Origin: Xiphophorus maculatus
Lineage: Eukaryota; Chordata; Actinopteri; Cyprinodontiformes; Poeciliidae
Assembly: GCF_002775205.1 (NCBI RefSeq)
Contig: NC_036458.1
Span: forward strand, 2,882,560 to 2,946,559
DNA: 64,000 nucleotides
Direction of reading: 5' to 3'
Shown: positions 44,500 to 56,800 of the stretch, piece by piece
Position numbering within the stretch: position 1 is the first letter of the stretch
Layout of the letters: every line of letters begins with the position of its first letter
Translations under genes and position numbers: made by a program
The notes under the pieces: model-generated
Databases searched by the model: none
Told to the model about the DNA's origin: nothing
What the model saw: only the letters and a program-made list of their open reading frames with translations

Positions 44500-47000
44500 T
44501 TTTCTTTTAGAAAATTAGGGTTTTGTTTTGCTTTGAAGAACCTTGAAAGAATAATGTGTTGAAATGTTTGGAGCATCTTCTTTGTATAACCGAATTGCTG
44601 TGAGGCACAGCGCCTCCTGCTGGTCAGTGACTCCTTTGTATCTTATGGTGCTGTATTCTGTTAAAATAAACTGCTGTTAAATTATGAGGTGTGTGTGTTA
44701 GTCTTACAAGAGCTCAGTGTGGGTCGGTACAATAAAGCAGATTTATTGTTTACTCATCGTTTCCCTGAACGTGCTGCGACCTGCAGGGTTAAGAGGAGGA
44801 ATGCTGGATCTGCACCTATTTATGGACTTATTATTCTGTGACTCAGAGTCAGACTATAAATTGACCCAGTTAAAGCCTCCAGGCTACAAAACTGAGTAAG
44901 ATTTTATAAAATACTCTCATTGTACCGTATTTGAGTCATTGTGTGGACGTTTGGGGCAATACATACAAAACAAACATAAGAAAACAGAATACTATCAAAT
45001 GTCATATTAGGAACATACAAATCCAATATTTTTGAAATTCAAAATTGTACGATTTATATTCAAAATAAGAAAACACAAACTTCCTCAATATACAAGAACA
45101 ACCAAAAGGAGTTTTTGTAGATGAGTCTGTTGGTAGATTTATGGAATAGATTAAATGATGAGGACAAATATGAACCAGTTTAAAGAACTGTAACTTATAT
45201 CCAATAACGAGCTTATTGGATATTATGTTGTATAGGATGGATGTCTCAAATAACAAAAATGCTATTATTGATTTTAATATGTAAATAATTGTACGTACAA
45301 TGATGAAAATGTAAGACGGAAGCATCATTTAATGTGGGAGGATTTTAACGGTTTTATGTAAATGTGTATGAGAGAAGCAGGAAATCAAATTGTGTAAAAT
45401 TGCATGTCACTTGGAATGACATTTAGTCTTATAATTTTTTTCAGTTTTTTCTTTTTCTTGCCTGTTTGAAATAAATAAAGACATGGGAATTAAAAGCAAA
45501 CTTTAACCTGACTCGACTGCAGGAAGCAGCGTTGGGGTTCAGAGGTCGTGCATTTCTGAAACTCTGCATTCGTGTTGAGTGAGGACCAGCACAAAGTTTC
45601 AATCAGTTACGCTGCGTTCACACAGAAGGCAAAAGCGACCTAAATTAATTTTTTTTTTCCACGTATGTGACCTATAATTGACTTTTAAAAAAAAAAGATC
45701 TGTGCCACTTCGATGCAGGGAAATAAATCAGAATTTAACTCTTTACAAACCATCTGCAGTCTGAAGGATCATGCCATGTTTTATAGCCAGAGATAGTAAA
45801 TCTGATAAATAACGACTCATAATTCTTATTTTAGCTCTGACAGAAGTTGCAGCCAATGCTCCACAAAAGGCCGTTGCTGTTAATGTCTTTTTCTAAGCTT
45901 CTTTTGTCGACTTCAATTGCTCAACAACTTTAACTTTGATTCGCAGATGGCAGCATGCGTTATTCCGTAAACACTGCGCTGCTGTGTCTGGGTCGCTTTG
46001 GGTATTTAGCACAAAAGTCTCATTCCAGTTGCATTTAATTAGTAGTTTGAACAAAAGAATTATCGGATTTCAGCAGAAAATCAGATCTGATATTAACGTA
46101 GCATTGGTGTTGATTAGAAGGAGAAGATGGTGGCCATTGAGGATTCTTTGTGGCAATGGCAGATTCAGCAACCATAGCTAAGGTTTATTGTTTAATTTAT
46201 CATCTATATAAAGCAAGCTGAGGTTTCCATCAGGTTTGCACCTCATTGTGTTCTTCTTCCTGTTCCAAACCTTTAAATAAGAGCTAGCGGGTAGCAGAGG
46301 GAGCTACTGCAGGTCAGCAGCAGTTATGAACCCTCCATCTGAGTTCAGGTTATTTATTTGACAAACATACCTGCAGTAGGTGAGGACGTCTGTCAGCTGC
46401 ATGATTCACCTGATCTCCTTGATGGGCTCTAGGCTGAACTTGATGACTCAGCAGGAAAGGTTTTCCTAAAAGCAGTAGGAATGTGAGTGAGTCGCTGGCG
46501 ACGCAGACTGTTTACATTCTGGTTGTTTGTTGTTTTACTGATGAAAAAAAGACAGAAGACATTATTAGACACATGAAATGGGGATAACATTTAATTTTCC
46601 TGTAACTCATCGATTCAAGATTTGATTTTGATTCTAATTTCTCTTCATGTTCAGTTCCGGCTTTCTCCCATTGAACTGGATTGTCTCCAGTAGAATTTTT
46701 AACCTAACCAATCAGCAAACAGAAGGAAAATTTGTGTATGATGACGTTTTTCTGCACTTTTTTCAGCAAAGACAAGTGAACAAAACCAGTCCGTGTTGGT
46801 CATACTTCCAAACACTGAATTGACATGAACGGCCATCTTGTTTGGCTTGACATTTCTCTCTTCACAATGCAGAATGGCTGTTTACAACACAGGCAATTTC
46901 TGGTAAGTTTCATAGCGTCGAACTGGTGCATTACGTTATATATTAAGGACCACTTATTCTTAAACATGGGGAACTAATATGTAGTTTTTTACCTTTTCTT
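44500..47000. other. Intergenic, repeat-derived
   Basis: No gene seen. 45420-45490 ends in a GAAATAAATAAAGA tail typical of a LINE 3' end, and the 108-aa minus-strand frame at 45002-45328 lies in AT-rich DNA before it. 45608-46170 is a family F repeat copy. Confidence 0.4.
45608..46170. repeat. Dispersed repeat, family F second copy
   Basis: GAAGTTGCAGCCAATGCTCC, GTTGCTGTTAATGT and TTCCGTAAACACTGCGCTGC parallel 38990-39190. Begins GCTGCGTTCACACAGA. Confidence 0.5.
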
Positions 47001-47039
47001 CTTTTGCTCTTTCCTTTGGTTTATTATTTTATTTGTATT

Positions 47040-47102
47040 TCCTTCTATTACATGTAAAGCACTTTGAATTGCCTTGCTGAAAATGTGTTAGATAAATAAA
47101 AT
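47040..47102 (+). mobile_element. LINE 3' UTR fragment
   Basis: GTAAAGCACTTTGAATTGCC followed by GTTAGATAAATAAA, the same tail type as at 17415-17465. Confidence 0.5.
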
Positions 47103-47763
47103 TATTTTACCGGCCACGACCAAACGTCAGTGACTGGGTAGAATTCAACAGAGTTTAAGCAATTATTTCTCAATAGCTGAGACACTCAGCATGAAACAAA
47201 GTGTAGAACAAGGAGCTGGTTTTTACCAGGCTGAAGGATGGTTGTTATGATAGTAAAGTTAAAATTTCTGGAACACGTCAGAGCCTTTGAAGTATCGCAT
47301 TAAAAAATGTTGATGTAAATGGCAAAATTTTAATAAACATACATTTTTCAAAAGAGTTTTTACGTTTGCTTGAGGTGGTTTTTGGGGTTTGCAAAAAAGA
47401 ATTAAACATAAAAAAGGGAGATGGAAACACATTTGCAGAGTAGCAAACGTTCCCATTTGTAATAATGAACAATCCCATCTGACCTAAATGCATCTTGCTA
47501 TCCAGGGGCTGACAGAATGAGTGCATCCTTCCTCACCCAGAGAGTCTTGCAGATTCCAGATTGCTTCAATTTGCTGTTCCCTGATTTCAAAACTTTAGCT
47601 GCTGCTTGTAGTTCCCGTCTCCAGCGACGCTACTGTGTGTGGATTCAGCTTCCAGCTCAATTTCAAAACCCAGAGACCTTTTCTAACACATCCAGGTAAT
47701 CCATGTCCATGTTCATAACTTAAGTTGAGATACATGTATCTGTTTGATTTGTGATTACATCAA

Positions 47764-47925
47764 AGTCGGTCCTCGAGGGTCGTTGTCCTGCATGTTTTAG
47801 TTCTCTCCCTGATTTAACACAACCGGATCCAATGATGGCTCATTAGAAGGCATAAGAAGAACATTAACCTGCTGAAAAGGTTGTTACTACCAGAGTCTAA
47901 AACATGCAGGATGCCTGAAAGTAGA
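47764..47925. repeat. Palindromic dispersed repeat (GGTCCTCGAGGG end)
   Basis: CCTGCATGTTTTAG and CTAAAACATGCAGGA are inverted at the ends of a fragment about 160 bp long. It resembles a widespread fish repeat starting GGTCCTCGAGGA. Confidence 0.5.
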
Positions 47926-48599
47926 TTTTGACATCACAAACTCTGGGTGGGATGTCTCTCATCCACTGCTGGGTTTTTGCCTTACCAGAGGCATGAAGCT
48001 CAGAAATACTTCTACATCGTACTGCATGTTTTTTCACAGCTATCCGTAAGTCAACATCTGATGAAGCTACACTTTTCGTGGCCTGATTGATTTGCTTCAA
48101 ACCATTGGAAGTAAATACGCCTAATTCGCATTTTATTTTTCTGTGAGATTTTAAAACATTTGCGTCACAACTGGATGGAAATCCTCAGAAAGATGAAAAA
48201 TTTCTCATAACTTTCCAAACCCGCCTACATTAACACATCAATGATAAACGCACAGTGGACACATTATTATTATTATTATTACTATTATTATTATTATGTA
48301 GCTTCAGTGAAACCTGGATTAGGGTTTGTTTACATATATGAAATAGATTAATCCTTATGTGATTTCTCCTCTTTTCTAGGTGTGGCAAAATTTTCATAGT
48401 GCCCAAGAAATTGTATCTAGCACGACAGTCAGAAACACGTCATATCTGGGTTCTGGTTGGTTAGTGGTCGACCACATTCCCGCTCCGTGATCTTTAATAT
48501 AAATACGCCTGCGCTTCAATGATGTGGCAGTGGTGTTAATAAACCTCAGTGTTTCCCAGTGAACCACATTACCTCAACGGGCCAGACGGTTTAAACAAA

Positions 48600-48800
48600 G
48601 ATGGTGCTGCTGGATCTGAGCGCCGTTGGTCAGAACATTCTGACTAATAGGCTGGAAACATTGGTGGGAATTTCTGCTGTTGAGTTAAACTGAATCTTAT
48701 CAGGCAGATAGGGACTCGTTTGTGGCATCTGAAAATCCAAACTGTGTCCAAAGGTCACATGTGGGGTTCCTCAAGGCTTAGTGCTCGGCCCACATTCACT
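48600..48800 (+). pseudogene. Decayed LINE reverse-transcriptase fragment
   Basis: Frames read VLLDLSAVGQNILTNRLE and VTCGVPQGLVLGP, matching the VLLDLSAAFDTVDH and CGVPQGSVLGP blocks of fish LINE reverse transcriptase. In-frame stops lie between them, so it is dead. Confidence 0.65.
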
Positions 48801-49029
48801 AAATATCAACAGGTTCCCTCTCAGCTCTCCTTCACAGGGTATGAGCTCGTTTACCGATGCAAACGAGATGGCTGTTAATGTTAATTCAACATCTGGAGGC
48901 GTGGCCAACGGGACTGAACCGGTTTGTTCACTTCTTCTGCTGCCATTACTAAAACTACAAGCAGATTGCAAATCTAAAAACAGAGAGCATCACTCACAAC
49001 TTCTCCTTCTGTTTGCTGATTGGAATCTG

Positions 49030-49400
49030 CACCACACAGAGGGTGATTGACAGCGCTAAGACCCGCCTCCTGGCTCTCATTGGTGGGAGAAAACAGAGAT
49101 CGATATTTTCACAGATCATCTGCCTCATGAGATGGCGATAGTTTCAATAAAATATGTAAAAACATTTTTTCTTATCAAATTTATACTGTGAAAAGAATGT
49201 TGTATAAAATGTTACTATCTATGGTAAAATGTTATCATTTATGGTGAAATTTTACTGTATAAATATGGTAAATTTTTACTGTACATGTACGGTTCTGGTA
49301 CCGTATAAATACGGTAAAAGTCTGGCAACCACAGCTGCTGGTATTTTACCATTTGAGAGATATTTTTAGTTTTACAGTGTACATACTGCAGCTGTAATCA
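49030..49400. repeat. Family H repeat plus ACGGTAAA-type repeat
   Basis: ACAGCGCTAAGACCCGCCTC recurs from 39625. The interval 49195-49385 contains TACCGTATAAATACGGTAAA-like inverted units. Confidence 0.4.
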
Positions 49401-49516
49401 AAAATGTATCACATTATTAATTAATCTGCAGTTTAAATGCCGTATCAGGCCTGATTTCTTTAACTGTTTGGTTTTTACAGTAAAACAGAAACCGATTTTT
49501 TTTTCTTTTTTGATGC

Positions 49517-49522
49517 TTTATT
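49517..49522 (-). terminator. Poly(A) signal of the interferon gene
   Basis: AATAAA on the minus strand, about 180 bp after the stop codon at 49703. Confidence 0.5.
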
Positions 49523-49702
49523 AAACAACTGAACAATTATGAAAGGTACAAATATAAACTTTTCTATCATAATGATGTAAAAAAATATTATTTTTGCAAA
49601 CAATAAATAAATAAATTAATTAACTTAAATAAATAATGGGACATAAAATATTTGAAAAATATGTAAACAGAAATCAGTGAGGAAGGTTGGACTGCACGGT
49701 CT

Positions 49703-51852
49703 CTAGTGGGCTCTGGTCCAGTTGAAGCAGCCGTGGTGTTTGTGCAGCGCCAGCTTCAGAACCTGGAGCAGATCGCTCCTCAGAATCTCCCAACCGCAAG
49801 CAGAACCGTCCTGCAGGAGACGCAGAAACCTTTTAGATTTACAGTTCCAGAAAAATAACCCAAACTATGTAACCAGAATGCTGCTCCAGAACCATCAGTT
49901 TCAGTACCACCTGCCCAGAGCTGGGACTAACTAGTTACATTTACTCAATTACATTTACTTGAGTAACCTTTTTGAAAAAAATGCACTTTTAGGAGTATTT
50001 TTACTACGCTGTACCTTTTACTTTGGTAAGTTTATTTTGAAGTATCTCTATTCTTACTTGAGTAAAATTCAAAAATAAACATGTTTCAACCAAAAGTTCA
50101 CCAGACACACACCTGCTGTTTTTGTTAAAGTTTCCTAAGTTTCTTTTATTCAAAGAAACTGATTTGGAAATATTTTCTTTTGCTTCATTTTATTATTTGT
50201 TGTTATTTATATGAATTATTTTCATTTTCATCCGTAAAATAGAAACATTTCTTCTTAACTTTACATTTTGGTCAGTCTGATGGTGTAATTTTTAGATATT
50301 AAATGGTTGTGAATTTGATCAGTTACTCAGGACTTGTGTCGATTTTTTACCAAATACTTTTTAAATCTAGTGTAATTTCTTGGATGGATCCTTTTTACTT
50401 TTACTTGAGTAAAAATATTTTGAAGTATTGCTACTCTGACTTGAGTATAATTTTTGGATACTCTGCATCTGGCCCAATGCCAATCGGGTTAATGCTAATG
50501 CTAATGCAAATTCCAGAATAACATCTTTTATCAGTTTCAGAACCAGCTACTTTAGTTCTATCTTTTCTGAATCCTACCTCAGTTAAAGTTTGACCCGTTA
50601 TGAACTCTAGAAACTAGATGCTTGCTTACCTGCTGCTCAACAACAGCGGTGACGTTTCGGAAAAATGGCGACAAAACCGCCGAAGCCTCCGTGGTGTTCA
50701 GCTGCAGATAGAAAACCCAATTACTTATGAGTGAAACTGAATCCCAGATCTGGTTTACTTGGGTCCAGTCTGCACTAGCTCTGATACTCACACACTGATT
50801 TTCCTCCACCAGACGGTCCTGCAGGTTCTGGTAGTCTTCCAGCTTCTGCTGGGACCATGTGAGTCCACCGTCCCCTTCAGGTACATCATACTCCGTGAAA
50901 ATAAGATTCGCCTCTCGCAGACACTCGTACACTACCAGCGATGACCAGCGACACTGCAGAGAACCAATCACGGTTAATGATAATAATACCCAGCTCTGTG
51001 ATTGGCTGGATGTCTGTGTGAGGTCATAGCTTTACCTTGCTGTGTTGGCTCGAGGCCTCAGAAAGGACAGAGTCTGACAAGTGCATGTTACTGCTGAGCT
51101 GGTGACAGTGTGTCGGTAGCCGCGGCCCCTAGAGGATAGAAAGAAGGATTTAATAATAATAACAATAAAAAAACGCTTTGATCTACAGAAAAGTTCAGAT
51201 TTCTTTGATCCAGATCATCCTGGTTCAGTGGGGAAAAGTTTTTACACTTTCTTCACTGCAAAAACAAAAAACCTTACCAAGTTATTTTTGAACACTTGAA
51301 ATAAAACAAAGCCAACTTACAAGTAACTTTTCAGCAAGATGTTGGAGTTAATAATTCCTTAATATTGATAGAAAAGTAATAGCTCCACTTGCAGATTATT
51401 TCACTTATAACATGAGATAAACGTTTTATTAAGAGAGAAATAATCTGCCAGTGGAACTAATACTTTTAAAATAAATTATAAGAATTTTTTTTTTGTCCAG
51501 TATCAGGTTGAAAAGTTACTTCTGGTATTTTTTGCACTAGAAACTAGATAAAAAAATACTTTTGCGTTTTTGCAGTGCTGTTTATCAGAGCATCCCTGCA
51601 GAATTTAAAGTGATACTCCCCTTTTTTTAACTCATGGAGATGAGAGAAGATGTTTAGGTTGTCCTCTAATTTAAAATGAAGTTCTGCTGATCTGAACTCA
51701 GAACCAGAACCTTATGAACCTACCATGTCTTCAAGCAGGTTGTGGGTGTCCCTGACCATTTTCCCTGGCAGCTTACAGGTTGGCATGGAGACCAGCATCA
51801 TCTGGAGGCAGCAGAGCTGCAGGAGGAAGAGGAGTACTGAGGTGGGCGACAT
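49703..51852 (-). CDS. Type I interferon (teleost IFNd-like)
   Basis: Secreted antiviral helical cytokine. Five minus-strand exons 51724-51852, 51036-51128, 50792-50953, 50630-50701 and 49703-49810, all in phase 0 with GT-AG borders, give 187 aa; five exons with phase-0 introns is the fish type I IFN layout. Signal peptide about 1-22 (MSPTSVLLFLLQLCC...). Family marks: LPTHCHQL in exon 2; VVYECLREANLIF and TWSQQKLEDYQNLQDRLVEE in exon 3; FFRNVTAVV in exon 4; SACGWEILRSDLLQVLK plus KHHGCFNW in exon 5. Mature cysteines at 26, 51, 75, 85, 128, 157 and 180; sequons at 130, 144 and 182. The C-terminal HH-C-F-W pattern is what I remember of IFNd. A TATA-like ATAATTA (minus strand) lies near 51942-51948 and a GGAAGAGAGGAAAG element at 51923-51936; no perfect ISRE is seen. 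Confidence 0.88.
49925..50465 (+). repeat. Family B repeat inside interferon intron 4
   Basis: AACTAGTTACATTTACTC to CTTGAGTATAATTTTTGG, matching 25856-26381 in the same orientation. It enlarges an intron that is otherwise small. Confidence 0.55.
51254..51578. repeat. MITE family A copy in interferon intron 1
   Basis: Starts CACTGCAAAAACAAAAAACC and ends CTTTTGCGTTTTTGCAGTGC. Shorter internal deletion derivative of the 630-bp form. Confidence 0.65.
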
Positions 51853-53231
51853 GGTTCTGGTTCTGGTCCCGGTCGGCTCTGAGCAGTGTTCTGTGTGAGC
51901 CTCAGGTGAGTTCAGGTAACCTGGAAGAGAGGAAAGCAGCTAATTATGGGGATGTCAGGACCAATCAGATCCGAGTGAGTCAGAACTGCAACGGCAGAAA
52001 CCTGGACCGGGACCAGGTGAGTCAGATCGCCTCAGGGCCCAGACGAGGTTTTTCGTTGACAAGGAAGACTTTATTTACAGTCGGTTTTTATTTGATATGG
52101 AAATGTTTTTTATTTCACTCCATATTTAATCTAGAATAACTGAAAATACTTCAGTTTGATTAATCTCACCGGTACTACAAGCCTGAGGATCTTTTAAAAA
52201 CAAACTGATTTTGCATTAATAGACAGTTCATCAAGAGCAATGCTATAATGCAAAAGTAATCTAGAAAAAAACCAAAATAAATGAATACATAAAAAGTTGT
52301 TTCAGAAATTTTGATAAAATATTTATTCAATTTTTCACCAAAAGTGATTTTGACAATAATAAATAAATAAATCATCACCTTTTTTCCACCAAAAAATGAG
52401 TTAGGCAAAACAAAAATAAATCATTTTTAACAAAAAATGATTTATGCCATTATTTTAGGAAGGCGACGATATATGATAATAAAATTAAAAAATATGTTCA
52501 AATGAAAATTTTCAGATTGAATGAATTTCAAGGTCCGTCCAAATTTTTTTTTAATTTGTCAGACCTGAAAAAAGTAAAGGAGAATTGTTTCTGAGTTTTT
52601 CTGTTTACAAAAAGAAGAGTCACTAACATCTCCAACTTTGCGTGCAACAGGATCGCGACTTCGCCAGGAAGTGACATCACAGACCCTGACCTATGTGACC
52701 TGCGAAGGGCATGACGCCGACGCCGCTCTGCTGCGGTAGGGCGTAAAAATGCGATTCTTGCCATGATCGCATTTCCACGGCAATGGCAGGCAGAAAGCTC
52801 CGGCGACGAGTTGGAAACATTCGTCATGACCGCGCAGCGGGTTTCAGAGCCGCCGCCATCAGCTGGCGAGGCCCGAGTGGAAACTAATAAAGAAGGCCTG
52901 AAAGCGAGAAGGTGCGAGTGAGTCACAGAGATCATCACTGATTCCCAAACTGATCGAGTCGCACTGAAATGAAACCTAAATCAGAGGCTCCTGCTGCTGA
53001 GCCTCGACTGGTGGAGGAACGTTCTTCCTCCGCAGAGTGGAAACCGATCCGCTCACGCTCCGATCACCAGTTCATCATCTGCTTTCCATTCCGTAAACTG
53101 GGAGGTAAACTGGGAGTTCATCAGCATTTTTCTGAGCTTGTTTGTTCTCCGAGAGCGGTTACATCATAGTGAAACTTCACTGCAGTCTGCTGAGCTGTTT
53201 GTACTAATTAGCATTTCAAGATCAGCTGAAG
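51853..53231. other. Upstream of interferon; unassigned CpG-richer DNA
   Basis: 52640-52960 is CpG-rich relative to its surroundings. Open frames are present on both strands (minus 52528-52938; plus 52969-53169, start MKPKSEAPAAEPRLVEER), but none shows a recognisable family or a confirmed splice chain. Confidence 0.3.
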
Positions 53232-53236
53232 CTATG

Positions 53237-53625
53237 TGTAAATAGCTACTAAATGGTGGGGTTCTTCTTTTTGTTCGTTGGTACCACAGTGACACTTAGT
53301 GGTTGATTTGTGAATTTGTTTTGTGGAGCGGTAGAGTTCTTCTTCGCGTGTTTTTGTGTTGGGCACTTCCTGTTTGCTAACTACGCCGAGTGAGCGTTAG
53401 AGCCTGAGGAAAAGACCAAAGAAAATCTGTAAAATAGCGCTCTTGGGAAGCAGAACGAGGTAGGAATGTGCGCAATTGTGTTTGTGAACATTTATGTTTA
53501 TTTATACACCATGTATCTTTTGTTTATACTGCAGTTTTCACGGTGTCAGACAAGGAAGGCTAATAATAAACTGCACCCGTTTGGAACTCCCTGCGTCTGG
53601 CTGTTCACTCCAAGAGGCCGCTACA
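53237..53625 (+). repeat. 5' LTR of the BEL/Pao element
   Basis: Begins TGTAAATAGC and ends GCCGCTACA. AATAAA at about 53565-53570 may serve as the poly(A) signal. Confidence 0.93.
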
Positions 53626-53842
53626 GTGAAAACTCGCTGCAAGAGACCAGATCTTTCTGCAGTGAAGCCGACACCATTCTACCTGGAACCCAGCTGTCAC
53701 CGCTTGCATCGATGATGTCACACAGGCAAGATAAATGGACAATTACATGAACAAGCTCACAGCATAACTGAATTGGCATAGTGTGTCAAAGGATAATTAA
53801 AAAGTCTTCGGTGAACCAAGGCAGTTGCAGGAAGCAAATAAG

Positions 53843-56800
53843 ATGTCACTTCCAACAGAGAAAACGGATCCTGTAGACATGCCACTCAGGTCTAGCTCCA
53901 GAGAAAGAAAGCTAACAGAAAAAGGCCAAGAGATGCACGTCCAAGACAACAAAAAACGTGAGAAAGCGTTTCAGAAGGCTTATGATTCTTGGAAGTGGGT
54001 AGCAAGAGAAACTAGGAAAAAACTAAAGGCCCTCTGTACATTAGAAGACCTCAATGATTTACAAGAAAACATTCAGGCAAAGTACGATGCTGTAAGACTG
54101 CAGTACGAGCCCATCCTACGTAACAGTAACACCACACCAGAGATTGTCAAAAGGATGGAGGCTTGTGTTACGCTCACAAAGGAAATTTGTGACCTTATAA
54201 ACAATCGTACAGAGACTATTGATAAAGATTATAATAGTCATCTTGAGAAAGAAAGAGTGAGAGAAACATTAAACAAAGATGAATATGGCTCTATCTTTGG
54301 GCACACTCAAACTGAAACCGTAAGCTCATCAAAATCATCAGAGAATTCAAGCAGCCATTCCAGCTCATCTAGTACCAGTAACAGCAAAGCAGATGCGCAA
54401 GCAGAGCTTGCTGCTAAAGTGGAGCAATCAAAGGCCACCAAAGAAATTCAAGCACAGCAAGCACAGCTCCAAAAATTAGAAAACGAATGGAAACTTAAAG
54501 AGTCAAAAATGCTGTCAGAAATTAAGCAAAAAGAAGTGGAAATGCAACAGCAGCTGGATCAGGAAAGAGCAAAACTGCAGCGGTTAAAAGAAGAAAAGGA
54601 AATAGCTGTAGCAGCAGCTCGTGTGAGAGCATATGATGAATTTGAACGCAGTGAAAACAATGTTGAAGATACTAATTACAGAACAAACCCTATCTTCTTT
54701 AGAGATAAACCCTGCTTGAGTCCAGAAGCTACATCGTTCCAGCCTTACCAATCAGCTCCGGAGGTGACAATAAATCCTGAGTCATCCAATCTAGCTGAAG
54801 CAATCGCCAGCTCATTAAGTATAAGTCGCTTACCAGTCCCTGAACCTACTGTATTCAGTGGGGATCCTTTAAGGTTTACTGATTGGAAAATGTCATTTAT
54901 GACTCTCATTGACAGAAAGCCCCTCCCAGCTAGTGAGAAGATGTTTTATCTCAGAAATTATCTTGCTGGAGAAGCACGCAAAGCTGTTGAAGGTTTCTTT
55001 TACCGAGACTCAGAAAGTGCATACATTGGAGCTTGGAAAGTCTTACAGGACAGATATGGGAACGCGTTTATTATACAGAAGGCTTTTCGTGATAAGCTTG
55101 CAAGATGGCCAAAGATTAATGCAAATGACTCACTTGCACTACGTGAATTTTCTGACTTCCTCCATGGTTGCAAGGAAGCAATTCCACATGTCAAGGGATT
55201 AGCTATCCTCAGTGACTGTGAAGAGAACCATAAGTTGCTCAAAAAATTACCTGAATGGATTGTTCGCAAGTGGAGTCGAATAGTTGTGGATGAACTTGAT
55301 GAATCAGGTGATTATCCAGATTTTAAATGCTTCACAGAGTTTTTAAGCAAAGAGGCAAAAATAGCCTGTAATCCCATTGCCTCACCCCTGATAGGAAATT
55401 TCAAGTTTGCAGACGACAGAACCCAAAAGAGAGCCAAGACTTTCAACACAAATGCACAACAAAAGAGTTTCAGTCATGGGATACAAGATACAAATGACTG
55501 TAAAGCAAAATCATCTTGCTATGTTTGTAAAAGTGAAGCCCATGGCATCACCAGATGTCCCGCTTTCGCCTCAAAGAGTGTTGAAGACAAAAGGACATTC
55601 ATACACGAAAATCGGCTCTGCTTTGGATGCCTGAGAAAAGGTCACGTGACCAAGGAATGTAAGAGACGACACACATGCAATATATGCAGACGTCGTCATC
55701 CAACCTGCTTACATGAAGAGAGGAAGGAAAGATCTGTGGAGACAACAACAAATAGCTCCACTTCCACAGAAGAACATGCAAACCAAGAAACACACAGAGT
55801 TGTGTCCCATACATTGACTCAGCATGTTTCTGCCACTACCAGTATTGTACCAGTACTTGTGTCTTCACTACAAGAGCCACACAGAGAAATACTAACATAT
55901 GCAATGCTGGACACACAAAGTGACTCGACGTTTGTGTTAGAAGATGTAATTGACAGACTGAATGTGGATTTCCATCCAACAAAGCTGAAACTGAGTACTA
56001 TGACTGCTGTCGACACAATCATTTCCAGCAAGAGTGTTCATGGTCTACAAGTTCGAGGACTTAACTCTGAGAGTCGCATCCAACTACATCAAGCTTATAG
56101 CAGAGATTTTATCCCAGTGGACAAGTCTTATATTCCGACGAAAGAAACTGCATTAATGTGGCCCCATCTCAGAAACTTGGCAGATAAGTTACCTCCCGTT
56201 CAGGACTGTGATGTAGGGCTTCTCATTGGATACGACTGTCCAGCTGCTCTAGCTCCACTTGAAGTTATAACAGGTGATAAAAACCAACCATTTGCACAGA
56301 GATCAGAACTAGGATGGAGTATAATAGGCTCATCAAACCCCCACCTAGACAGACAAGGAGGTCAAAGTTTTGTGCATCGACTCACAGTAAAGGAGCTACC
56401 AAGCCCGTCTTCAACTGACATTTTAAAGGTCTTAGAGTCGGATTTTACGGAGAGAAGTTACGAAGAAAAATATGTGTCCCGAGATGATGTTAATTTTATA
56501 CAGTTTCTCAGTAACAACATCACACAGAGGGATGATGGGCATTATGAAATGCCTCTTCCGTTCAAAGGCAACGACCTGCCTAACCTACCAAACAACAAAA
56601 GACTAGCCCAAGTTCGCCTGCAGGGTCTTAAGAAAAAATTAAAGACCAGCAAACAATACTATGAGCAATACAAAACATTCATGGAAGAAACCATAAATAA
56701 GGGTGATGCAGAGCCTGCCCCTACAACATCTGAAGGAGAAACAGAGTGGTACCTTCCACATCATGGCATCTACCATCCCAGAAAACCAGATAAGCTGAGA

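Noticed and set aside
45002-45328. 108-aa minus-strand hydrophobic frame
   Set aside because: AT-rich DNA next to a LINE-like tail; Ile/Phe/Tyr-rich composition expected by chance.
52969-53169. 66-aa plus-strand frame MKPKSEAPAAEP...
   Set aside because: Possible donor after LGG, but no second exon or family match; the retrotransposon follows within 100 bp.
53825-53842. Extension of the BEL/Pao frame upstream of the first ATG
   Set aside because: Would require initiation at TTG; the ATG at 53843 is the simpler start.
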